From: Macrosoma leucophasiata
Taxonomy: Eukaryota > Arthropoda > Insecta > Lepidoptera > Hedylidae
NCBI GenBank assembly: GCA_036365455.1
Contig: JAWQUS010000030.1
Span: 4,712,001-4,776,000, forward strand
Direction: 5' to 3'
DNA: 64,000 nt
Below are positions 25,001 to 33,772 of this stretch, in pieces. Position 1 is the stretch's first letter, and each line of letters starts with the position of its first letter. A program made the position numbers and the translations under genes. The notes beneath the pieces were generated by a model. It saw only the letters and a list, made by a program, of their open reading frames with translations, was not told the DNA's origin and searched no databases.

Positions 25001-28000
25001 CGGACATAGCGGCACTATAAGAGTTCTTGTATGCTACAAAACCCAATAAAAAACATTCTCATAATCACAAAAGTCGATAAAGAAAAACCGCAGAAAATTG
25101 CATCATATGCAGTAAGCCTTACTGAGTTATATCTAGCGCCCATACATGGTGTATCATAAATTCATCTGTACTTGTTCTTGTGACGAACAGACAGATTAGA
25201 TTTATGGTTTGCGAGAGTTATGGTTAACGGTGTAACGGGACTGACAGCTTTTTATTATGATATTTCGTAGTATTGTCAAGTTGATTTATTGATACTAAAA
25301 CATCAGTTTTTCAATTACCCTTAACTCGCCTTGGTGTACAATTTATGTAGCCTGGGTTTGAAGGGGAGGAAATAAATTTGTGGATTTTAGTATGTCAGTT
25401 TAAATAACTTCTCTCATATTTTTGTAAGTTTATACAATTGTTGAAAACGCGCATGGCCCCGTAGCTGGTATAGATCGTAAGCGATCTACTCGTGTGTGAT
25501 GGGTGACCGCTAGTGGCAAATTAAAATGCGCGTTTCCGTACTTCGGACGGCACGTTACGCCGGTCCCGGTTTCTATCGATAGATAGTATGATGTCTTTCG
25601 ACATCCTTGCTGAATCGTCTATGTTTCCGCTCCGCATAGGAATATTAAGAATCTCATTACCTAGGTTTGTGGTGTTTTTAGTAAGTTTTAGTAAATATTT
25701 CACACTAGCTGTCCCGGCAAACTTCGTACTGCCTCAAAATTAAATAAATTGACGCCATGTTTGAAGAACTACACATTGTAGCATCTAGGGAACACCTCAG
25801 AAGGAAGTTCGTTCCACAATTTACTACACGTTCTGGGCAGAAACGAACTTGAAAACAGCACCGTGGAGCACTGCCTGGTGTCCAGTCGGTTATATAATAA
25901 TATTATTAATACAGAATAAATAAAAAAGATATCCGAATAAACAAAAAAGTTACCTAGGTTCCCAATTAGCCGAGAGCCTCCGCCTGGATCGGACGCGCAG
26001 GCGCATGCGCACCAACCGCGTGGCTTCCCCCCGCACACTCACAGCCGCCGCTCCGCCCTTTGACGACGTCAACTGAAACAGGATTATTTTGTTAATTGAT
26101 CTAAACAGTAAACAGTAAACAGTAAACAGTAAATTTATTTAAAATCATATTATACCTATTACATAAGTACATTTAGTTCGTGAATAACAAAACGACAAAA
26201 GCGATACATTACATTACTTATGAAAAGAAATAATTGATAAGTTGGCGGTACACAGATAATTATTTTTTTACCTTCCGTGCTAGTCGAAACTGTGTTACGG
26301 CAAGGTAAGAATCTCGCCCAAGCATATTCAATTATAACCGATAGAACTTAGTAGCTAATTTCCAATGTACTTCATATTCATAGAATACGATACATGTCGA
26401 TAACCAGTTTCGATCATGTAGTATACGCAAAACAATCAGATAGTGCAATGTATAATTTTAAGGTACAATAATAGGTTAATTATGAAATGTATGTTTTAGA
26501 GTGCAGAACATAAGAGAGCTAGTATGCGTTCTGAAATACATAATTTGCAAGTAAAGACAAATTCATATAAGTATGTATGTATCTTCACGCCAAGTCCCTT
26601 TCGGGGTAGGCAAAGAGTGTGGAACGCCAACAGCGATATTAAAATAATTTGCACATCCATTTAACTAAATTAATTAACTAACTTATACACACATACACAT
26701 ACATATTATACATATATATATATATATATGTATATACACACATATATATGTATATACAAGTTCATTAATTTATTCATGTATAAGTATATATGTTTTTATG
26801 TAATCAACGTGACAAACAGGCATGCAGCTCACATCGATATCAAGTGATGACTGCAGCCTATAGACAACCTCACAGGGAACAGAGGTCAAAATGCAGATGC
26901 GTTACCAGTCTCGAGGCCCAATACATTATACCTCTGCGCCGGCAAATTCAGGGCCGTACATCACAACTTCACCTTATACACACTTATAGTGCTGAACACT
27001 ACCATTTGGCCCATCTAGATTAAATATAATTTTAAATTATTTTTTATAATTATAATATTATGTGTTGTTTTAAAATCTATACAACTTTATAATTTACAGA
27101 ATATAGGTATATCCACTAGGTTGCCTTTCAAAATATGGTTACAAGTATTTTTTTTTTATTCTTTAACAGCCAGTAACTCTTATTTGCGGACGACTTAACT
27201 TGGCTCCCGTATACCATAATAATGAGTAAAAATAGCTTTAATGTATAATCTATACTTCAATATTATAAAGCTGAAGAGTTTGTTTGTTTGAACGCGCTAA
27301 TCTCAAGAACTACTGGTTCGACTTGAAAAATTATTTCAGTTTTAGATAGCCCATTTATCTAGGAAGGCTTTAGGCTAACATCACGCTAAGATGAATAGGA
27401 GAGGGTAGGTAACATTGCAACCATGCGAAGCCGGGGCGTACCGCTAGTATAAAAATAAGTCGGGTTTTCCTTCCTGACGCTATAACTTCAGAACCCACGA
27501 ACCGATTTCCACGGTTTTGCATTCGTTGGAAAGGTCTCGGGCTCCGTGAGGTTTATAGCAGAAAAGAAAATTACATAGAAAATTCAGGAAAAAATATTTA
27601 TAAAACGAAATCCGCGCGGGCGAAGCCGCGGGCAACAGCTAGTTAGATATATAAATAATACACGTGCGTCATGGACATAAAAAGTTATTGGGGCGGAACG
27701 AAAAAACGTAGGGGCGGCCAAGTGCGCAACGGCAGACGTGATTTTTCAGAGTCTTTATACATATTGCCGTCAGGTGGACGACATCTTATTAAAAAACAAA
27801 TAAAACAAAATATTTCCCAAATAAAAATAAAAATAAAAAATGCTTGCGGCCATTTTTTGATAGGCAGGCAACCTACTGGATACATATTCTCTAGATTATA
27901 AATATGCGTAAAAAAAAAAGATCCTGAAAAGAATTGAGAACCTCCTCCTTTTTTGAAGTCGGTTAAAAATAGGTTTCCAGCATAACTGAATGAACGAAAT

Positions 28001-31000
28001 GATTCTGCAGTGGGATCTTAATCTGTATTATAGTATCTTCTTAAAGATTGTGTGAATGTAAATGACTTAAGAAATTAATTCATTGATACAACTTTGTGAA
28101 AACTTTGATGCCATAATGATTTTGTACTCTCTCTTGATTCTGTAACTTTAGAAGTTTTTTTAGTGATGACTGCAGCCTATAGACACCCACACGAAGATCA
28201 AGATCAAAATGCAGATGCGTTACCACTCCTGAGGCCTAAGGTGTTATGCCTCTGTGCTGGAAATAACAAGGCCGAACATTAAGGTTCGGGTTTCGACTCT
28301 CGGGTATATTAAAAAACAAGAGTGTAATAGTAGCAATATTATGGTGACATATTGTTATCATACAAAATATATATTTCCGACAAGAAAACAAAGATTCGAA
28401 TTACTTTTGCGTATTTTTTCATGATTCTACATATTTTTCTCTATTTTTTGATATAGTGAGTGTACAAGGTGCGGGCCCAACCTGGAACTTGTCCTTTACG
28501 TCAATAGATCAGCTTAGTACTATAGGTTCATACAACTCTGATAAAAGGTTTCGTGCGAATTGTTCGAATAATACCTACGTGTTTGCAACATGCATCATCA
28601 CTTATTTATATCAAGAAAAAAAAAATTTTTTTGTACAACGCACAACACATTTTTGAATATCTATAGATATGAGTTATTCTCATAATAACCTTATCACGAA
28701 AAATTACCTGTAAAAGATATCTGTCGCTTCTGAAAATGATGACCGACATTGTTGACATATCGCTTCCACTGTGTTCGTGTATCAAAGTTAGACCTGCAAC
28801 GAAAACCTAAATACAGTATATTAAGTTGAACAAGTTTTTCAGATACAAATTATACCTAATTCTTGTAGGATAAAAGGGCAGCTTAGGAGGAGCAGGCATG
28901 TCATCAGAATATTTTTGATCTTTTTTTTATTTTAAGGAAGTGGCAAACAAGCATGCAGTTCACATTGATGTTAAGTGATGACTGCAGCCTTACCTCGGTC
29001 TTTTTGTGGGTGACTATAGTCAAAATGCAGATGCGTTACCACTCCTGAGGTCTAAGGTGTTATGCCTCTGTGCCGGAAATTACAGGGCCGTACATTACCA
29101 CCTGACCGGAACACGATAGTGCTGAACACTACCATTTAGCGGCAAGTATATTAGGTAATGTGGTGGTGCCTACGCCCGCGAGCTCCGTCACTGGAGCTCT
29201 ACCACCAGTAAAAATTGATCTATTTGGCGGCAGATAGATTAGGCAATGCGGTGGGGCCTACACCCTCGAGCTACACTGGAACCAGTAAAATATTCATTTT
29301 AGTTTTATGACACGCGAAACAAATACGAAAAAAAGTTTGTGGACTGACAACTATTATTTTGCACAAGTTAAGCGGACATTTCTCATTCGGTTTCTACGAT
29401 TACCTCGGTTGGGAATGGAACATTACTCGTGATCACATTAAGTGACACGGTCTGGTTTACGGTAGGGTCGACCAACTTGTAGGGCCGTGATTTACTTTAA
29501 TGTTTCCCTGACCTTTTGGGATCGCTGGGAATTGTATTTTTTATATAGAATTTTATAATTGTTGGTGGATTTTTATGTCATGGAACTAGCAAGTAATATG
29601 TAGAAATATTTTACCAACTGTGTATCAAAATTAGCGAAACCGCATTTAATAAATTTCATATATTTCATAAATTTCAGTAACCGTATTACTTAATTAATCT
29701 ACTTTCCGCTAAAGGGTAGTGTTCATTGTTTTCGTTTTCCACCAAGATATTAATGTAGGGCTTCGTCATTTTCGCCAACGCATTTATAATAAAATCTGAA
29801 AATTCTGTGTAGATATTATTATAGGCGACAGTAGGTACCTATTCACTTACCACCAAAGTGAACTGTATACCAATCGGTCATTATATGACAACTGTTGTGT
29901 ATGTGTTGTATGTGTACAACGGCACCCACGACACAGGTGTATACCTACTGTGGGGCCGTGAGTGTAAGCGTATTTCATTTCATTTATTTCATTATTTATA
30001 CTACTGGATGTTTCTCACTCAGCTTCTACGATTGCTACTTCATGATATAAAAAACTATGTTAACTATAGGTCTGTTTGCCACTGTAGGTATGTCAACTAT
30101 TATTTTTACGTTTCTCAAACAGATTTTACAATTACCTCGACTGGGAATGGAGCATTACTCGTGATCACAGTGAGTGACACGGTCTGGTTTACGGTAGGGT
30201 CGACCAACTTGTAGGGCTGTGATTTACTTTATAGTTTCACTGACCTTTTGGGATCGCTGCAATCGTATGCTTAAAACAATAGTACAAAATAAATAAGTAA
30301 ATAAGTAGGTTTTTATATTAGTGGTGGATTATTTACCAATAATAGGTATCAAGAACGTAATACTGATGGAAGAGTTTTAATATCGTAGCTCAAGAGCGTA
30401 GACATCACCGCATTAACTAATCTACGTGCCGCTAAAAGATTGTGATTACCATCAAACCAGACCGCGATAGTGCTGAACACTACCATTTGGCAGCAGATAT
30501 ATTATTATGAAATCTCTGTTATACTCACCATCGTTGCCTGCTCTCCCTCGATACAAGGTCCAATGAAATCCCCTCGAGCAGGGGCTTACTGTGATGTGCA
30601 CCGTAGTTTGAGATATTGACGATGTGTTTAGTTCTAGACTGAAACAAACAATTAATTATTCATCATCACTCCAGCTGAATGACGTCCACTGCTGGACAAA
30701 GCCGTCCTCAAAGACGCCCACAATGTTGTGCGTCATTAGGGGAGAATATGTCATAATTGGAATTGCCAGGCAGATTGGTGATCGCAGTGACGGTAGTTGT
30801 GTCGCGGAACGTTGCCGCCCCTACCTATATTTACTACCTACCGCCCTATTGGAATCGTTTGACCGCCTGTTCGGTTGCCTGACTACACTAGCGGAGGAAT
30901 TCTCTTCCAGCAGAAGAAGTTTTTCCGCTTGTGGGCGATGGGGTTGTAACGTAGGTAGGGATATGAGCAATTATTATGCGACGGTTTTTTTTGTTTTTTT

Positions 31001-33735
31001 TAATGTAATAAAAGTGACAAACAAGCGTGCAGTTGACATTGATGTTAAGTGATGACTGCAGCCTATAGACACCCACACAATGACCAGAGATCAAAATGCA
31101 GATGCGCTGCTACTCCTGAGGCTTTAGGTGTTATGCCTCTGTGCCGGAAATTACAGAGCCGTACATTACCACCTGACCGGAACACGATAGTGCTGAACAC
31201 TACCATTTAGCGGCAAGTAAACGCGACGTTATTCTATCTTGAAGAAGATCTTCTTATTTTCAGTTATTGCATTATTAGTGGAAGTGAAAACTTCTTAAGC
31301 GGCGCCTTACACTTTTTGTGATGAGTAAAAAATGTTAAACTCGCGTCAGGACACGTGACCCTGATCGAAAATGTGTCAGACGGATACATGTGGATACAAA
31401 ACGACACGCGCAAGCCACATTTGGCACACATACTTGTATGTATTTACATAATTTTTTGTGAATCAAATTTGGACTCAATCAGCTCAGTACTTTTGGGGAC
31501 AATTGATTGGCTGTAACAGACGGTCAGACAGAAGCACGAATGATGTTTATAAGGGTTCCATTTTTCCTTTTGCGCAACGGAACCCTAAAAACCATCAGCT
31601 ATTCAGTTTATGGTCACAACTGACATACAATAAGAGGTAATGGTATGCCCTCTAGTTTTAGTAGACATGCGTTGGGTAAAGTAAAGTAAGTTCCTTATAT
31701 AGCAATTGCCATAACTTTCCTCTACCCACACTTGAAAGACATGACGTTCTGTTGGGATTTTCTTTTTTATTTTATGCCTTTCATAGTTTTTGTGACCCTT
31801 GCATTTACAGTCAGGGAAACTGTCTTTAGACAGGTAGCTTTTATTACACCTCATAAGGTACCAGTTGATCAAAAGGCCAGCAACTTCTCACTATAATCAT
31901 CATAATCAGGTTTTATGTGTGCGTTAGGCATAACTTTTCCGTCAAGAACGTTGTAATTTACAAAAATTTGCACACTTGGATGATACGATCGCTATATATA
32001 TAACAAAGAATTTCTATGTATCCCTAAATATTACTCGATGGGGCCTTAGCTGATTTACCTATGTACTGGAAATCAGCAGGCTATTTTTTTTTTTTTTTTT
32101 TTTTTTTTATGTAATTGAAGTGGTAAACAAGCGTGCAGTTCACATTGATGTTAAGGATGACTGCAGCCTATAGACACCCACACAAAGACCAAGGTCAAAA
32201 TGCAGATGCGTTACCACTCCTGAAGCCTAAGGTCTTATGCCTCTGTGCCGGAAATTACAGGGCCGTACATTACCACCTGACCGGAACACGATAGTGTTGA
32301 ACACTACCATTTAGCGGCAAGTATATTAGGTAATGCGGTGGTGCCTACGCCCGCGAGCTCCCTCACTGGAGCTCTACCACCAGTAGAGGCTATAATATTT
32401 AGATATCTAGATAATATTTAGATAAACTTTAATAAATTAATACCACGATGTACTACTAGTGGTAACGAGGTGGTAACGAGCTTCGACTGGTGGAAGAGCT
32501 ATGTGAACTTGCGTAAGCTCTAACGCATTGCCTTATCTTTTTTTAAGTCAAAAGGTTGACCGATAAGCAAACGGGCCATCTGATGAGAAGAAGTTACCGT
32601 CGCCTGTGAACATTGGCAATACCAAGGGACTTGCCAAGGCACTGCTAGCCAAAAAAGTCTCATTTGACGCCAGTTTCGAAGAACCCCATAACTGTAGCGC
32701 CGGCGGAACACTTCAGAATAGTTCAGAAGGAAGTTCGTACCACGAAAAGTTCATCGGCAGATTAATGAGTATGTTGGTATGTATCTTCACGCCAGCTCCC
32801 TAACGGGGTAGGCAGAGAGTGTAGAGCGCCAGATAAATTAGTGACTACAATATTATGTTTACCGTCAGAGCAAAAATTAAATATTTCGTTTATTTACATT
32901 TTAATTAGAACGTAAAAGCTCTAAAGACATCGTATTCCGTTTGTTTGTAAGTGAAAGATGATTCCTTTCAATTCACGTATCTGGGAAAAGATTGTGTTCC
33001 ATTAATCTTATTTATGAGGTCAGCTAACACAATAGGAATGATATCTGACCAATCCTTTTGTTAGGAAAAAATAGGGTCAATCCTCATTGTCTCAAGCTAT
33101 ACGAATTGAACTGTGAGGCTTTTTTATTGGAATAGATAAGAATTATCTTTTATCTGAAAGCCCTAGCAATCATCGTTAGATTGTGACAAATAGTACGCGC
33201 TTAAAGTTATCTAATAAGTATATAAAATTCTCGTGTCACATTGTTTGTAACAATGCTTCTCCGAAACGACTGGACCGATCATTATGAAATTTTCTATGTA
33301 TATTTGGTAGGTATAAGAATCAGTTGTAGTTTATTTTTTATGTCCCTAGAAGGTAAAGTAATTCATCCCAATTTTATTTTTCTCCATTTTTTTCAAAATC
33401 TAAGGCCATACGAAAAGTATCGATATAGAGTTTTTTATTGCGTACCAAGGCGCGACTTATAGATTTACTTAAACAATTTGTAAACGGAACTCAATACTTT
33501 TCACCACGGCAGTATTTCTATTGCAAATCGCATTATCTTCTTCATCCTTCTCAAAATCTGTTCTTACCTTCTCGTTTCATCTTTCTCCAGCCGATATGTA
33601 GTCTGGTTGTCAATCGGCAGCCATTCTGTCGTGACCCTGGGCGCTGGCCTCGTGACCAGCACGCTCGGCGCCGCTAACCCAGCGCCTGCCGCGTGCAGTA
33701 CTATTAGTGCTGCTAGTCTTCTTATGCAAAATTTC
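9861..33735 (-). CDS. nord: Nord/NDNF-type secreted protein, 12 coding exons over 24 kb
   Basis: Exons on the minus strand: 33735-33568, 30638-30529, 28793-28708, 26072-25954, 16043-15772, 15084-14918, 13630-13472, 12646-12535, 12194-12025, 11579-11431, 10488-10387 and 10002-9861. All have GT donors and AG acceptors, and phases match at every junction. The total is about 585 codons, near the usual size of NDNF (about 570). Landmarks in order: signal peptide, the HITVSPC and FHWTLY block, [12 protein letters not shown] and [13 protein letters not shown] before TYMVSVFG, a second unit with WLTVSTCGG and VEILVRG, then [17 protein letters not shown] and a VNTSC-like end (VDTNTSC). Family knowledge: NDNF is a secreted fibronectin-III-type protein; Drosophila Nord modulates Hedgehog and BMP signals. 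Oddities: a split start codon is inferred, and one exon carries an in-frame TAG. Confidence 0.88.
10060..10172 (-). mobile_element. SINE-B fragment
   Basis: Covers the 5' half of the SINE (acacgatagtgctgaacacta ... ctctaccaccagg); in a nord intron. Confidence 0.6.
10387..10488 (-). CDS. nord: nord exon K
   Basis: Acceptor TTTTTACAG|A, donor CACC|GTATGT. Encodes [17 protein letters not shown] and [11 protein letters not shown], the cysteine-containing part of the last unit. Confidence 0.85.
11431..11579 (-). CDS. nord: nord exon J
   Basis: Acceptor TTCACAG|CTA, donor ATAAG|GTATGT. Encodes [20 protein letters not shown] and [19 protein letters not shown], the start of the last fibronectin-like unit. 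Confidence 0.88.
11640..11912 (-). mobile_element. SINE-B copy, diverged
   Basis: From 'gcaaacaagcatgcac' to 'gagctctacccttt'. Heavily mutated. Confidence 0.65.
12025..12194 (-). CDS. nord: nord exon I
   Basis: Acceptor TTTTTCAG|AA, donor TTGAG|GTGAAT. Encodes [11 protein letters not shown] and [20 protein letters not shown]. Two leading bases complete a glutamate with exon H; phase 0 at its end. Confidence 0.9.
12535..12646 (-). CDS. nord: nord exon H
   Basis: Acceptor TATACCAG|ACT, donor ATATAG|GTGAGG. Encodes [18 protein letters not shown] then [18 protein letters not shown], a highly conserved stretch of the family. Confidence 0.9.
13472..13630 (-). CDS. nord: nord exon G
   Basis: Acceptor TTCAACAG|ACT, donor TTTAAG|GTTGGT; 53 codons, phase 0 at both ends. 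Encodes [19 protein letters not shown] and [13 protein letters not shown] second possible donor (GTAACA) seven bases... is out of phase with exon H and was not used. Confidence 0.88.
14140..14389 (-). other. unrecognised protein-like open stretch inside a nord intron
   Basis: About 83 codons without a stop on the minus strand end in TAA (14140-14142). The text is protein-like: [19 protein letters not shown], then [13 protein letters not shown] and [10 protein letters not shown]. No in-frame ATG lies near its 5' side; a possible acceptor ATAG is at 14390. It ends in a stop, while exons F and G join without it. It could be an alternative terminal exon (a donor-like GTAAAT overlaps the stop), a nested gene or a TE fossil. 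Confidence 0.35.
14484..14842 (-). mobile_element. SINE-B copy split by a family C element
   Basis: 5' and 3' parts (14759-14842 and 14484-14532) rejoin exactly when 14533-14758 is removed. Confidence 0.75.
14533..14751. mobile_element. family C element, 219 bp, 7-bp target duplication
   Basis: Starts CAGAGAATATGTA, ends GTCCGCGGTTTG. Flanked by GCTAAAC at 14526-14532 and 14752-14758. Other copies lie at 20049 and 36822. No coding capacity, no clear inverted repeats, and no tRNA boxes. Confidence 0.8.
14918..15084 (-). CDS. nord: nord exon F, with an in-frame TAG near its start
   Basis: Donor ATG|GTACGT. Encodes [14 protein letters not shown] then [18 protein letters not shown], which leads into TYMVSVFG of the next exon. 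The acceptor ACAG|CCC (15085-15087) keeps phase with exon E but meets TAG at 15079-15077. The acceptor CTAG|GCC (exon from 15076) avoids the stop but breaks phase. Either the allele or assembly has a nonsense change, or a small exon between 15085 and 15771 was missed. Confidence 0.75.
15402..15530 (+). mobile_element. SINE-E fragment
   Basis: Matches the 3' half of SINE-E from 'aacaagctcgcca' through 'cctctgcttatcccttcgg'. In the intron between nord exons E and F. Confidence 0.55.
15772..16043 (-). CDS. nord: nord exon E (YCVV block)
   Basis: Acceptor TATTTTCAG|T, donor TTTG|GTAAGC. Encodes [20 protein letters not shown] and then TSLCAAQ, the NDNF cysteine block of the first fibronectin-like unit, followed by a variable charged region. 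One base is left over at the 3' end. Confidence 0.9.
16160..17358. other. intronic AT-rich DNA, nothing firm
   Basis: Within the 10-kb intron between nord exons D and E. A weak minus-strand coding trace near 16450-16650 is discussed under rejected items. Confidence 0.5.
17359..17874. mobile_element. family K element with 14-bp inverted repeats
   Basis: Starts AAAGGAGATGTTGC and ends with its exact complement. The inside matches 56807-57281 in reverse orientation, including 'catggccggaggtcc' and the segment around 'aacatggcggcgaaacagccg'. No coding; target duplication unclear. Confidence 0.78.
17875..19954. other. intronic AT-rich DNA, nothing recognised
   Basis: No exon-like segment with paired splice sites, no tRNA and no shared repeat detected. 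Confidence 0.5.
19955..20372 (-). mobile_element. SINE-B copy split by a family C element
   Basis: SINE-B sequence on both sides of 20049-20262; rejoins at 'ccacccctgaga' and 'ccaagttattaggtctc'. Confidence 0.7.
20049..20262. mobile_element. family C element, 214 bp
   Basis: Starts CAGAGAATATGTA, ends GTCCGCGGTGTG. The flanks CCTGAGA and CCTGTGGA are a probable decayed 7-bp duplication. Confidence 0.72.
20373..20860. other. intronic AT-rich DNA, nothing recognised
   Basis: A single CG-bearing stretch near 20770-20860; no gene seen. Confidence 0.45.
20861..20918 (-). repeat. (TAGAAA)n and (CA)n arrays, probable retroposon tail
   Basis: Four to five TAGAAA units (20861-20887) are followed by TTTATTTTTT and a CA run (20900-20916). 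The region to about 21125, starting 'gacacacaca' and ending 'caagccgccc', may be the 3' end of a minus-strand LINE, but no frame was recognised. Confidence 0.5.
21247..21302 (+). mobile_element. LINE-P, last 55 bp only
   Basis: 'cactctctgcctaccccgtt' then an ATAC-type tail. A very short 5'-truncated insertion. Confidence 0.65.
21804..22551 (+). mobile_element. LINE-P copy, 5'-truncated, with open C-terminal frame
   Basis: A perfect 13-bp duplication ACATCATTATATG flanks it (21791-21803, 22552-22564). The frame to 22535 is uninterrupted: [64 protein letters not shown] and a stop after YPVRDLA. The (CATA)n tail ends the element. The RT catalytic motif lies upstream of the truncation. RTE-like by its simple-repeat tail and C-terminal layout; the clade is uncertain. 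Confidence 0.85.
22565..23529. other. intronic DNA with a (GAAA)n array at 22628-22648
   Basis: The microsatellite followed by 'caatttatttagacagactgg' may be the tail of a minus-strand retroposon. Nothing else recognised. Confidence 0.45.
23530..23797 (+). mobile_element. SINE-B copy, full length
   Basis: From 'ggtggtagagctccagtga' to 'tgccacttccatta'; in the nord D-E intron. Confidence 0.8.
24196..24345. mobile_element. 150-bp MITE with 18-bp perfect inverted repeats
   Basis: AACCCCCTTATTCATAAA at 24196-24213 and its exact complement at 24328-24345. The outer bases TTTAA and TTAG suggest a decayed TTAA (piggyBac-type) or short AT duplication. No coding. Confidence 0.75.
24584..24848 (+). 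mobile_element. SINE-B copy
   Basis: From 'tactggtagtagagctct' to 'aactgcatgcttgtgttcc'. Confidence 0.78.
24849..25448. other. intronic AT-rich DNA, nothing recognised
   Basis: No paired splice sites or repeats seen. Confidence 0.45.
25449..25585 (+). mobile_element. SINE-H 5' part
   Basis: Starts GCGCATGGCCCCGTAGCTGG and runs through 'agatcgtaagcgatctactcg' to 'ggtcccggtttctatcgat', then breaks off. Confidence 0.65.
25700..25738 (-). mobile_element. Helitron-like 3' end
   Basis: 'acactagctgtcccggcaaacttcg': on the minus strand a short GC hairpin followed by CTAGT, the usual Helitron terminus. Confidence 0.45.
25766..25905 (-). mobile_element. CR1/Jockey-group LINE 3' coding fragment
   Basis: On the minus strand, after [20 protein letters not shown] and LDTRQCSTV, matching the longer copy at 40405-41080. 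Confidence 0.7.
25954..26072 (-). CDS. nord: nord exon D
   Basis: Acceptor TGTTTCAG|TTG, donor CCTAG|GTAACT. GC-rich against its AT-rich flanks. Encodes [19 protein letters not shown], an arginine-rich stretch and SANWEP. Two trailing bases complete a serine with the next exon. Confidence 0.88.
26102..26133. repeat. (TAAACAG)n tandem repeat
   Basis: About four and a half units of AAACAGT followed by AAATTTATTT; possibly the tail of a minus-strand retroposon. Confidence 0.7.
26573..26633 (-). mobile_element. LINE-P tail fragment
   Basis: (TATG)n followed by 'tatcttcacgccaagtccc', the reversed LINE-P 3' end. Confidence 0.65.
26711..26730. repeat. (TA)n microsatellite
   Basis: Uninterrupted AT alternation within a larger TATG-rich stretch. 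Confidence 0.7.
26790..27022 (-). mobile_element. SINE-B copy, truncated at its 5' end
   Basis: From 'ttttatgtaatcaacgtgac' to 'ctaccatttggc'. Confidence 0.7.
27249..27447 (+). mobile_element. non-autonomous Helitron-like element
   Basis: Starts 5'-TC after A. Ends with a GC-rich 'gaagccggggcgtaccg' hairpin-like stretch, then CTAG followed by T. Contains the lepidopteran-type 'gttcgacttgaaaaatta' segment. No Rep/helicase. Confidence 0.6.
27448..27642 (+). mobile_element. second Helitron-like element, in tandem
   Basis: Contains 'cacgaaccgatttccacgg' and ends in a GCGGGC/GCCGCG hairpin, CAACAG then CTAG-T. It directly follows the previous element. Confidence 0.55.
28160..28285 (-). mobile_element. 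SINE-B fragment
   Basis: 'gtgatgactgcagcctatag' to 'ggccgaacatta'. Confidence 0.65.
28708..28793 (-). CDS. nord: nord exon C
   Basis: Acceptor GTTGCAG|GT, donor TACAG|GTAATT. Encodes LTLIHEHSG then [14 protein letters not shown]. Two leading bases complete a glycine with exon B; it ends on a codon boundary. Confidence 0.88.
28923..29213 (-). mobile_element. SINE-B copy, full length
   Basis: Runs from the T-rich 'tttttattttaaggaagtgg' to 'ctctaccaccagtaaa'. A second 5' fragment of the '...ggcggcagatagatt' subtype follows at 29222-29290. Confidence 0.8.
29222..29290 (-). mobile_element. SINE-B fragment, second subtype
   Basis: 'atttggcggcagatagatta' to 'ctggaaccagtaaa'. This subtype has GGCGGCAGATAGATT where the main one has AGCGGCAAGTATATT. 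Confidence 0.6.
29291..29887. other. intronic DNA with a local repeat
   Basis: The segment 29396-29520 ('gattacctcg...ggaatgga...ggtctggtttacggtagggtcgac') recurs at 30130-30260 in the same order, so part of this intron was duplicated or the repeat is mobile. No gene seen. Confidence 0.5.
29888..29990 (+). mobile_element. SINE-A, 5'-truncated
   Basis: Holds the body and tail only ('gtgtacaacggcacccacga' ... 'gtgagtgtaagcgtatttca'); the tRNA head is missing. Confidence 0.65.
30529..30638 (-). CDS. nord: nord exon B
   Basis: Acceptor TTTCAG|T, donor GATG|GTGAGT. It encodes the conserved N-terminal block with [19 protein letters not shown]. One leading and one trailing base fit exons A and C. 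Confidence 0.9.
30660..30725 (-). mobile_element. RTE-type LINE 3' tail fragment
   Basis: 'catcatcactccagctgaatgacgtccactgctggacaaa' is the reversed RTE end, as at 7741. Confidence 0.6.
30985..31219 (-). mobile_element. SINE-B copy, 5'-truncated
   Basis: From 'tttttttaatgtaataaaag' to 'atttagcggcaagta'. Confidence 0.75.
31220..32077. other. intronic DNA, nothing recognised
   Basis: A segment near 31380-31600 ending 'cgcaacggaaccctaaaa' resembles common insect repeat text, but no family could be set. Confidence 0.45.
32078..32385 (-). mobile_element. SINE-B copy, full length with 25-nt T-run
   Basis: The T-run at 32084-32108 is the A-tail of a minus-sense copy, the longest tail in the window. 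Ends 'ggagctctaccaccagta'. Confidence 0.82.
32527..32750 (-). mobile_element. CR1/Jockey-group LINE 3' end fragment
   Basis: 'gataagcaaacgggccatct' and 'gaagttaccgtcgcctgtgaac' match the 3' end of the copy at 40405-41080. Confidence 0.65.
32773..32837 (-). mobile_element. LINE-P tail fragment
   Basis: 'tatgtatcttcacgccagct' to 'gagtgtagagcgccagata'. Confidence 0.65.
32838..33567. other. intronic DNA, weak repeat traces
   Basis: 33230-33300 shares 'ttctccgaaacga.tgg.ccgat.at.atgaaattt' with 38395-38460, a widespread insect repeat pattern. No exon. Confidence 0.45.
33568..33735 (-). CDS. nord: nord exon A: signal peptide and mature N-terminus
   Basis: Acceptor TTGAACAG|G and donor AGAAG|GTAAGAAC. 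The first base G completes a codon begun upstream. If that exon ends in AT, the start codon is split AT|G and the protein opens [18 protein letters not shown], a good signal peptide. No in-frame ATG exists between this exon and the SINE-B just upstream. Then comes [19 protein letters not shown]. Ends with two bases (AG). Confidence 0.85.
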
Positions 33736-33772
33736 CTGTTCAAAACATTTGTTACGTTAATTGTTTTTACTG

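Larger units (their letters stand above)
27072..27912. mobile_element. family G inverted-repeat element split by Helitron-like insertions
   Basis: Long inverted repeats contain 'ccactaggttgcctttcaaa' at the left and its complement 'ggcaacctactgg' plus 'ttctctagattataaatatg' at the right. The same element lies at 39324-39743 and 42659 on. The interior is interrupted by 27249-27642. Confidence 0.65.
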
